From: Desulfobacteraceae bacterium
Lineage (GTDB): Bacteria > Desulfobacterota > Desulfobacteria > Desulfobacterales > JAUWMJ01
DNA: 11,670 nucleotides
Reading direction: 5' to 3'
NCBI GenBank assembly: GCA_030612225.1
Contig: JAUWOH010000065.1
Span: 1 to 11,670 of the forward strand
The notes beneath the pieces are model-generated. The model saw nothing but the letters and a program-made list of their open reading frames with translations. It was not told the DNA's origin and did not search any database. This document shows, one piece after another, positions 5,997 through 11,670 of this stretch (the first letter of the stretch is position 1; each line of letters opens with the position of its first letter). The translations under genes were made by a program, and so were the position numbers.

Positions 5997-8900
5997 TAAT
6001 TTCAAATACAGCAATAAAAAACAGGATCAGCGTAGTTGTCCTGGCAATCATAATCCTTGTTATCGGAAGCTACTGTTACAGCATTCTCCCAAGAGAAAGT
6101 GAACCGGATATTACGATTCCCAATGTCTTTGTATCCACCAGCTATAAGGGTGTTTCGTCATCCGATATTGAAACGTCCATTACGATTAAAATAGAAAAAA
6201 AATTGAAAGGGCTTGACCGTGTTAAAAAAATCCATTCCGCCAGTTCCGAAGGTCTTTCCCAGATAAACATAGAATTTCTTCCAGGTACGGATATAGATGA
6301 CGTCATCCAGAAAGTAAAAGACAAAGTTGATGAAGCAAAAAAGGAACTTCCTGGAGATCTTGAAGATGATCCATCTGTTTTCGAGGTAAATATTTCAGAG
6401 CTTCCTATTGTTGTCTTTTCTCTTTCCGGAACCTGCGGAATTACACGTCTAAAAGAGATTGCAGACGATCTTGAAGAAGAGATCGAGTCTATTCCAGGAG
6501 TACTTGAAGCGGAAGTAACAGGGGGTCGTGAGCGTGAAATTCGTATTGAAGTAGACCCGGACAAACTTGCCTACTACCGGATTCCGATCACGGCCTTTCA
6601 AAGCGCCGTACAAAGCGAAAATCAGAATACTTCCGGGGGGTCTATCAGACTGGGCGACGGCAGGTATCAGCTTCGTGTCCCGGGAGAGTTTGAATCACCG
6701 GAAGAGATATATACCCTTGTAGTAAGTACTTTTGAAGGAAAGCCTGTTTATCTTAAAGACCTTGCCCGTGTTGTTGACGCATTTAAAGATGAAACCAGCA
6801 GATCCCGCCTTAATGGCCGTAGCGCTGTAAGCATTACCGTAAAAAAGCGCGTGGGTGAAAACATAATTGCAATTACTGATCAAATTGACGAACTTATTGA
6901 GTACAGACAGCACTCATGGCCCCAGGGAACCCGGATAACCAAGCTCATGGACCGGGCAAAAGAAGTCCGTCTTATGATTGCCGATCTGGAAAATAATATT
7001 ATTTCAGGGCTTATCCTTGTCATTATAGTACTATTCTTTGCACTTGGATTCAGAAATGCCATTTTAGTAAGCCTTGCTATCCCCTTTTCCATGCTCCTTT
7101 CATTTATTATTCTTAATGCGCTTGGCATCACACTGAACATGGTTGTCCTTTTTTCCCTGACCCTTGCGCTCGGCATGCTCGTGGATAATGCGATTGTTAT
7201 TATTGAAAATATTTACAGATATATGGAGCAGGGTGTGCCGCGTGTCCAGGCAGCCATGAAAGCTACTTCAGAAGTGGCTTATCCTGTAATAGGCTCTACG
7301 ATTACAACCCTGGCCGCTTTTTTCCCTATGATATTCTGGCCCGGAATTATGGGCGAATTTATGAAGTATTTACCGATTACTCTTATTGTTACTTTGTCTT
7401 CCAGTCTCTTTGTTGCCATGGTTATAAATCCGGCTCTTGCCGCAATTTTCATGAGGCTGAAAAAAGAAAAATATCAGCTGTCAGGGCAGGTAAGCGCTGA
7501 CACAGTTTCGGCCTCAGGTGAAAAGCCTGTTGAAGTAAAAGGCTTAATACTTACGTTATACACCCGGTTCCTTAAAAAAGCGCTCAGTCATCGTTTGATA
7601 GTACTTTTTATCTCATTTACATTTTTAATTCTGCTTTTCCAGGTATGGCTTCTCGTTGTAGGACTCGAAAAACCAGTTGAATTTTTTCCCAATATAGATC
7701 CGGATAGCGCCTATGTTAATATTGATCCGCCTGAAGGAGCAAATCTCGATTATATTGACAGGGTCATAAAAAAAGTCGAGATGGCTGTAAACGGCGCAAA
7801 CGGTGATAGTGAAATGCCTGCGCTTAATCTCTATAACTCCTCCTATAAACCCAGGCTGCACAAAAAAGCCGGGGGGGAGGAATTTTACGGGCCAAGCGAT
7901 CTTGGCAATATAGAACATATTTATACCAAGGCTGTGGAAACTTCAGGTGGAGTTTCATTCGGCTCCAACCTGCCCAACCATATCGGTATCCAGTTTCTTG
8001 ATTTAGAGGATCGTAAGAGGCCTTCCGCCGCCTCTTTGGAAGAAATCAGAAGGCGTGTGAAGGACATCCCCGGGGCACGAATAACCGTAGCAGAACAAGA
8101 GGGAGGTCCTCCAACCGGCCCGCCGATAAATATTGAAATCTCAGGCGATGATTTTCGTGTTCTGGGAAACCTTGCGAAACAGGTTCAAAGGATTATAGCA
8201 AAAGTTCCATTTGTAGAAGATGTTCAGGATGATTACGTTGAGGGTATTCCATCCGTGCGGGTCAAGATAGATCGCCAAAAGGCCGCCCTGTTCGGACTTT
8301 CCACAAATGCAATAGGGTTTGCTTTGAAGACCGCATACAAAGGCCTGGATATATCCACCTATCATGAAGGTGACGAGGACTTCGACATCACGGTTATCCT
8401 TGATGAAGATGACCGCCACGTTACAGATGTTTTGCATAAACTGATGCTCCCCACACCTTCAGGCCAGATTGTCCCCCTTACGACCATTGCTTCAATCGAT
8501 TATTCCGGGACTATAGGAGATATTGTGAGAATCAACCACGATCGGGTGGTAACTGTTAAGGCAAATGTTGATGAAACCAATGTGCCGGGACCTGTGGCAA
8601 GGCAGCAGGCAGAAGAATTGCTGAAAGGTTTTCAACTTCCTGCAGGATACAGGATACAGTTTACAGGAGAGTTTGAATTCCAGAAGGAGTCGGAAGAGTT
8701 TCTGACAAAAGCGTTTATAATAGCTGTTTTTTTAATCTTCCTTATTCTGGTAGCCCTGTTTAATTCAGTAGCACAGCCGGTAATTATCATGACATCCGTA
8801 CTTTTATCCCTTGGCGGCGTATTTCTCGGGCTGACCATCATAAAATCTCCTTTTGGTATTATCATGTCCGGGGTTGGTGTTATTTCCCTGGCCGGTGTGG

Positions 8901-9289
8901 TAGTAAATAATGCGATTGTTTTAATCGATTATGTAAACAAGCTCAGGCAAAGAGGAATGAAAATAAAAGATGCTGTCATATCTGCCGGTGCCACCAGGCT
9001 CCGGCCGGTGCTTTTAACGGCAATTACAACCGTTTTGGGCCTGTTACCCATGGTAACTGGCATTTCGTATGATTTTCACAAAATGAGTTTATCTTTAGTA
9101 AGTGAGTCAACGCAGTGGTGGCAGAATATGGCTATTGTAGTCATTTTCGGTCTTGTGATCGCAACATTTTTAACACTTATTGTTGTGCCGGTCCTGTATT
9201 CACTCTTTGCAACCACCAGTGAACAGATTAGCGCCCTTACTGCCCGGATTAGAAAACTTTACTGGAAACCGATTGAGCGGATTACGTAG
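5993..9289 (+). CDS. RND-superfamily efflux pump, inner-membrane permease (AcrB-like)
   Basis: At 1098 residues this is a full-length proton-driven permease with two homologous halves. TM1 is near residues 10-30, and a cluster of helices spans about 335-490. A second half starts with a helix near 535-557, and its last helices run about 905-1075. Large periplasmic porter loops fill 31-334 and 558-904. The TM4 signature GMLVDNAIVIIENIY has Asp398 followed by Asn399, where AcrB has two aspartates. The TM10 signature GVVVNNAIVLIDYVN has Asn972-Asn973, where AcrB has a Lys-Asn pair. Many non-AcrB RND pumps share this pattern. The substrate cannot be read from sequence; drugs, solvents or lipids are possible. 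AAGGA at 5979-5983 is its ribosome site, and the ATG overlaps the adaptor stop. Confidence 0.95.
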   Translation: MIISNTAIKNRISVVVLAIIILVIGSYCYSILPRESEPDITIPNVFVSTSYKGVSSSDIETSITIKIEKKLKGLDRVKKIHSASSEGLSQINIEFLPGTDIDDVIQKVKDKVDEAKKELPGDLEDDPSVFEVNISELPIVVFSLSGTCGITRLKEIADDLEEEIESIPGVLEAEVTGGREREIRIEVDPDKLAYYRIPITAFQSAVQSENQNTSGGSIRLGDGRYQLRVPGEFESPEEIYTLVVSTFEGKPVYLKDLARVVDAFKDETSRSRLNGRSAVSITVKKRVGENIIAITDQIDELIEYRQHSWPQGTRITKLMDRAKEVRLMIADLENNIISGLILVIIVLFFALGFRNAILVSLAIPFSMLLSFIILNALGITLNMVVLFSLTLALGMLVDNAIVIIENIYRYMEQGVPRVQAAMKATSEVAYPVIGSTITTLAAFFPMIFWPGIMGEFMKYLPITLIVTLSSSLFVAMVINPALAAIFMRLKKEKYQLSGQVSADTVSASGEKPVEVKGLILTLYTRFLKKALSHRLIVLFISFTFLILLFQVWLLVVGLEKPVEFFPNIDPDSAYVNIDPPEGANLDYIDRVIKKVEMAVNGANGDSEMPALNLYNSSYKPRLHKKAGGEEFYGPSDLGNIEHIYTKAVETSGGVSFGSNLPNHIGIQFLDLEDRKRPSAASLEEIRRRVKDIPGARITVAEQEGGPPTGPPINIEISGDDFRVLGNLAKQVQRIIAKVPFVEDVQDDYVEGIPSVRVKIDRQKAALFGLSTNAIGFALKTAYKGLDISTYHEGDEDFDITVILDEDDRHVTDVLHKLMLPTPSGQIVPLTTIASIDYSGTIGDIVRINHDRVVTVKANVDETNVPGPVARQQAEELLKGFQLPAGYRIQFTGEFEFQKESEEFLTKAFIIAVFLIFLILVALFNSVAQPVIIMTSVLLSLGGVFLGLTIIKSPFGIIMSGVGVISLAGVVVNNAIVLIDYVNKLRQRGMKIKDAVISAGATRLRPVLLTAITTVLGLLPMVTGISYDFHKMSLSLVSESTQWWQNMAIVVIFGLVIATFLTLIVVPVLYSLFATTSEQISALTARIRKLYWKPIERIT

Positions 9290-9343
9290 TGCTCTGTTTC
9301 ATTACCTGTGCAGCGCATTTTTGGCAGAATATTTACGCCAGGT

Positions 9344-9541
9344 GGGTTGAAAACAATCAAAGTGACTAAAGTGAACTAAAGTGCCTAAAATGCCTAAAGT
9401 TGTGGTGTCGCTTCTGCCTGTGCGTGTCCTCACGCAGACAGGCTGCTCCATCTTCTTTATAAAAATATAATAGACAGAATTCCTTAACTTTAGACACTTT
9501 AGCTCACTTTAGACACTTTAGTCACTTGTAACTTTTGACCA
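9344..9541. repeat. Composite inverted repeat of AGTGNCTAA units between convergent operons
   Basis: The left arm (9361-9401) is four units: AGTGACTAA, AGTGAACTAA, AGTGCCTAA and AATGCCTAA, then AGTT. The right arm (9486-9526) is AACT plus the reverse complement of four similar units (TTAGACACT, TTAGCTCACT, TTAGACACT, TTAGTCACT). The symmetry weakly extends outward through a GGTTGAAAA / TTTTGACC pair. Arms of about 45-60 bp could form a long cruciform or, in RNA, a bidirectional terminator. The remaining 9290-9343 shows no gene. Whether copies occur elsewhere in the genome cannot be seen here. Confidence 0.8.
9416..9443. terminator. GC-rich hairpin inside the convergent inverted repeat
   Basis: GCCTGT-GCGTG and CACGC-AGACAGGC pair around a TCCT loop with a two-base bulge, giving about eleven pairs. 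It sits between the arms of the AGTGNCTAA element, off its centre. There is no adjacent T-run on the plus strand, so it is probably a structural core of the element rather than a classical terminator, though it may help stop converging transcripts. Confidence 0.45.
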
Positions 9542-9542
9542 A

Positions 9543-10259
9543 TCACTCATGGTCAAATACATACCCTACCGACCTCAGGCTCTTAAAAAAGACGGGTTTT
9601 TTTGGATTATTTTCAAAATATTTCCGAAAGCGTACAATAAAATTGTCAACAGTTCTCGTCGTTGTTTTTCCTGTGTAGCCCCATCCTATTTCCAGAAGCT
9701 TATCTCGTGAGAGTGGTTTTCCCCGGTTGGCTATAAAAAGCTTCAGCAGTTTGGTTTCCTGCTCTGTCAGGCTGATCTTTCCATATTTGCACTCCGCAAC
9801 TGATGTAACAAAATTTATATGATTTCCGCCAAACGAGTATGTCTGCGACGGCAAAGAAATTTCATCTTCATTGCGGTACATGTCCACCCTGGTTAAAAGA
9901 CGTTCCACCCGAAGCAAAAACTCTTCCAGGTTGAAAGGTTTTGAGAGGTAATCATCCACGCCATAAGATAGACCTTTAATCTTATCATCCGGTGTGCCTT
10001 TGGCTGACAGAATTAAAATCGGAATCCGTTCATCCTCAAGGCGGATATTCCGGAGCACGGAAATTCCATCAATACCGGGCAGCATAATATCGAGTATAAT
10101 GAGATCAGGCCTGCTTTCCTTCCATTTTTGAAGTCCTGACACTCCGTCCTGTGCTATTGAAACATCATACCCCTGAAGCGAAAGATTTAATTTCAGACCC
10201 TCTGCAATATGCTTTTCATCTTCTATAACAAGAATGTGCTTTTTTTTGTGATTTTCCAT
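9543..10259 (-). CDS. OmpR/PhoB-family response regulator
   Basis: This 238-residue protein has a receiver domain (about 8-125) and a winged-helix DNA-binding domain (about 140-236). The receiver has acidic Glu13 and Asp14, the phosphate acceptor Asp57 in LIILDIMLPGIDG, Ser85 in the ILILSAKG strand, and Lys107 in the YLSKPF motif, so all phosphorylation residues are present. The output domain shows LTEQETKLLKLFIANRGKPLSRDKLLE and ends with the typical wing sequence FKSLRSVGYVF. It should activate or repress genes when phosphorylated by the kinase encoded upstream on the same strand. The stop lies next to the composite inverted repeat; TTTGACC and GGTCAAA flank the stop as a 7-bp stem (9534-9557). 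Upstream there is no strong ribosome site. Confidence 0.95.
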   Translation of the reverse strand: MENHKKKHILVIEDEKHIAEGLKLNLSLQGYDVSIAQDGVSGLQKWKESRPDLIILDIMLPGIDGISVLRNIRLEDERIPILILSAKGTPDDKIKGLSYGVDDYLSKPFNLEEFLLRVERLLTRVDMYRNEDEISLPSQTYSFGGNHINFVTSVAECKYGKISLTEQETKLLKLFIANRGKPLSRDKLLEIGWGYTGKTTTRTVDNFIVRFRKYFENNPKKPVFFKSLRSVGYVFDHE

Positions 10260-10317
10260 AATTGCTCATCGTTCCGTGCTGCCAATGTTGCCACGCGATA
10301 TCGGGTAAAACGGCCAA

Positions 10318-10398
10318 GATACTCGATTCTGGTTGCTCGTTACTCGATGCTCGATACTGGTTACTCGTTGCTCGTTTTTTTAACCAAAAACCAGTATC
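10318..10398. repeat. Degenerate CTCGATACTGG-type repeats between kinase and regulator genes
   Basis: Two 22-bp units, 10320-10341 and 10348-10369, agree at 19 of 22 positions (consensus TRCTCGATWCTGGTTRCTCGTT). GATACTGGTT at 10353-10362 is also perfectly inverted as AACCAGTATC at 10389-10398, allowing a 10-bp stem. The array fills most of the 149-bp spacer inside an otherwise simple kinase-regulator operon. It looks like a mobile or slippage-derived intergenic repeat; the stem may reduce read-through into the regulator gene. No promoter is obvious in the spacer. Confidence 0.75.
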
Positions 10399-10408
10399 AA
10401 GTATCCAG

Positions 10409-11353
10409 CTAAACAGGCAAGATTACGGTGAAAACCGACCCTTCTCCTTTTCCTTTGCTTTCAGCAACGACTTTCCCTTTATGAATACGGGCTATATTTT
10501 GAACAGCATGAAGCCCAAGTCCGCTGCCTCTGGCCGACATATTATCTAATCGGCCAACCTGGTAAAATTTCTTAAAAATCTTTTTTATTTTCCCTTTTTC
10601 AAGTCCTATGCCATTGTCTTTAAAACTAATCAGAAGTTTTCTGTTTTGCCTTTTAAAAGCAATATCGATCCTGGGCACCTTTGATTCGTTGTACTTGATG
10701 GCGTTGGTAAGCAAATTCATCAAAAGCATCTCAAATAAAGGCGAATTTATGTTGTATAATAACGGGTCCGGAGGATGGTGTATTACTATTTTGCCGCCCG
10801 TGAAAAGATGGTCGTTATTTTTATAAAACTGCTCAATAATCTCAACCAGATCAGACACAATAAATTCTTTTTTGTAACTCTTGCTTTCAATCCTGGCAAG
10901 GTTCAAAATCCGGTTTATATGGTCCGAGAGTCTGCTCACGTCCGTAAGCATATACTGGATATACTTGAGCTGGTCATTGCGAGACAGTTCATGTTTGGAA
11001 AAAGTTTGCAGGAAAAGTTTCAGCGAGGTAACCGGAGTTTTAAGCTCATGTGTGAAATTATTGATAAAATTATGCTGCAATCTATAAAGTTGCAATGTTT
11101 TTTGATTATAAACAAAAATGGTAAATATTCCCATAAGGATTATTCCCACAAGAATTGAAAGAACCATTATAACAATCCATGTCTGTGGCTCTAAAACCTG
11201 GCTGGAATCCAGGTTGAATTTATAGACAACCGACTTAAGCCCAGCAGAGACCTCAACATACCAGTATATATACAAAAAGAGAGAGGTGACCAGAGCCACG
11301 ATTGATAAAATAAGAATGGAGATTGGATGAAAAAACCATTTTGTCCTGTTCAT
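10409..11353 (-). CDS. Membrane-bound sensor histidine kinase
   Basis: This 314-residue kinase has two membrane helices, about residues 11-32 and 59-81, around an extracytoplasmic segment of only about 26 residues. No HAMP domain is visible: the dimerisation helix begins almost directly after TM2. The H-box NNFTHELKTPVTSLKLFL places the phosphorylated histidine at His102. The catalytic domain has an N-box (NLLTNAIKYNE, Asn217), a G1 box (DNGIGLEKG, Asp246), an F-box region (KIFKKFYQ) and a G2 box (GSGLGLHAVQNIARIHKG), so it looks active. With so short an outer loop it may sense membrane state or a partner protein rather than a soluble ligand. It precedes the response regulator in one operon, the reverse of the more common order. 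No ribosome site precedes the ATG. Confidence 0.93.
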   Translation of the reverse strand: MNRTKWFFHPISILILSIVALVTSLFLYIYWYVEVSAGLKSVVYKFNLDSSQVLEPQTWIVIMVLSILVGIILMGIFTIFVYNQKTLQLYRLQHNFINNFTHELKTPVTSLKLFLQTFSKHELSRNDQLKYIQYMLTDVSRLSDHINRILNLARIESKSYKKEFIVSDLVEIIEQFYKNNDHLFTGGKIVIHHPPDPLLYNINSPLFEMLLMNLLTNAIKYNESKVPRIDIAFKRQNRKLLISFKDNGIGLEKGKIKKIFKKFYQVGRLDNMSARGSGLGLHAVQNIARIHKGKVVAESKGKGEGSVFTVILPV

Positions 11354-11362
11354 AACAAAATA

Positions 11363-11390
11363 AATATAACAAACTGGTTAAATTTAACAA
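11363..11390 (-). promoter_or_regulatory. Possible kinase-operon promoter, nearly leaderless
   Basis: On the minus strand, TTGTTA (11385-11390) and TATATT (11363-11368) lie 16 bp apart. The ATG follows only nine bases after the -10 box, so transcription would begin at or within a few bases of the start codon. The lack of a ribosome site fits leaderless translation, but AT-rich DNA gives such hexamers easily. Confidence 0.4.
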
Positions 11391-11409
11391 GCATTTATAT
11401 CCGTAACCG

Positions 11410-11426
11410 TTCACGGGTTCAAAGTT
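11410..11426. repeat. Second copy of the dispersed TTCACGGGTTCAAAGTT repeat
   Basis: This is an exact 17-bp match to 2424-2440 in the tetR leader. It is preceded by CGTAACCG, which also resembles the inverted right end of that element (CGTAGCCG on the minus strand). It continues into AAGGTTCAAGGGTTGCAGGTTT, showing the same GTTCAAGG vocabulary. Here the rest of the element is different, so this is a partial or divergent family member. Confidence 0.75.
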
Positions 11427-11473
11427 TAAGGTTCAAGGGTTGCAGGTTTACCGCAAATTTGATGAATTCAACC

Positions 11474-11509
11474 TTTTACGAAGGCATCGAATCTGACGGT
11501 TTCGTAAAA
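11474..11509. repeat. TTTTACGAA hairpin element
   Basis: TTTTACGAA (11474-11482) and TTCGTAAAA (11501-11509) form a perfect 9-bp stem around an 18-nt loop. It lies between the divergent promoters of the kinase operon and the gene at the right edge. The type resembles intergenic hairpin repeats seen in sulfate-reducer genomes. A role as terminator is unlikely because it faces no gene end. Confidence 0.65.
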
Positions 11510-11572
11510 AGTGTCAAAATGTGTCAACCACGGCTTTTTATGCATTATATTACTTGAATTAAAAAACACTTG

Positions 11573-11601
11573 TTTACAAACTCTTTTACTCGTGATATCA
11601 T
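11573..11601 (+). promoter_or_regulatory. Promoter of the gene at the right edge
   Basis: TTTACA (11573-11578) and TATCAT (11596-11601) are 17 bp apart, with a TG at 11593-11594 making an extended -10 element. Transcription would start near 11608, about 30 nt before the ATG. The leader carries an AAGGAGG ribosome site (11624-11630). Both signals point to good expression. Confidence 0.7.
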
Positions 11602-11638
11602 CCTATTTCATCAATATCACAAAAAGGAGGGTAAAACA

Positions 11639-11670
11639 ATGTGTAAACATAGATTGACGAATAAAGATGT
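11639..11670 (+). CDS. Start of an unidentified gene cut by the window edge
   Basis: Only ten complete codons are present, reading MCKHRLTNKD, which I do not recognise. The start is well supported by AAGGAGG at 11624-11630, eight bases before the ATG, and by an extended -10 promoter upstream. The frame stays open to the edge. It is divergent from the kinase-regulator operon, so it could be a target of that system, but nothing in the sequence shows this. Confidence 0.6.
   Translation, partial: MCKHRLTNKD

Noticed and set aside
6142..6564. A 140-codon minus-strand open frame inside the RND gene
   Set aside because: It is very rich in serine and arginine, has no family resemblance and overlaps conserved permease sequence.
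10209..11158. Plus-strand open frames across the kinase gene and the repeat spacer
   Set aside because: They are antisense to the conserved kinase or are translated repeats (for example, the RYSML-like stretch from CTCGATACTGG units).

Overview
This window looks like chromosomal DNA from an AT-leaning Gram-negative bacterium. An outer-membrane TolC-type channel, a periplasmic adaptor and an RND pump can only work in a two-membrane cell. The gene style and the abundance of small intergenic repeats (GTTCAAGG-like, GTGCCTAAA-like and CTCGATACTGG-like motifs, TTTTACGAA hairpins) recall sulfate-reducing Desulfobacterota. That placement is an inference from general familiarity, not a database result.

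Layout. Positions 1-309 hold at most the tail of an unidentified gene and then a textbook promoter. Positions 310-959 encode a vapBC-type toxin-antitoxin pair, an AbrB-fold antitoxin and a PIN-domain RNase whose genes overlap by 4 bp. Directly behind it, on the minus strand, sits an 18-codon scrap of a HicB antitoxin. Positions 1025-2083 (minus) encode an uncharacterised alpha/alpha-toroid protein resembling prenyltransferase or terpenoid-cyclase barrels. The divergent intergenic region 2084-2534 is rich in regulatory signals: three 15-bp tandem repeats each carrying TATAAT, a perfect TetR-type palindrome, a consensus promoter with a second, degenerate operator at its start site, and a foldable dispersed repeat in the leader.

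Positions 2535-9289 (plus) form an efflux locus: TetR repressor, an AT-rich terminator-like hairpin, then TolC-family outer membrane factor, a 9-codon mini-ORF, periplasmic adaptor and a 1098-residue RND permease. The likely logic is that the TetR protein binds its own promoter and the upstream palindrome, possibly also affecting the divergent toroid gene, and releases on binding a ligand exported by the pump.

Positions 9290-9542, between convergent operons, hold a striking composite inverted repeat made of roughly 9-bp AGTGNCTAA units. Positions 9543-11353 (minus) encode a two-component system with the kinase first and an OmpR-type response regulator second, separated by a 149-bp spacer full of degenerate repeats. 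Positions 11354-11638 carry divergent promoters and more repeats. A new gene with a strong promoter and ribosome binding site begins at 11639 and is cut by the window edge.

I found no CRISPR array, tRNA, rRNA or intact insertion sequence. The genes belong to known families. The less ordinary material is the regulatory DNA around tetR, the mini-ORF before the adaptor, the HicB relic, the toroid enzyme and the repeat elements.
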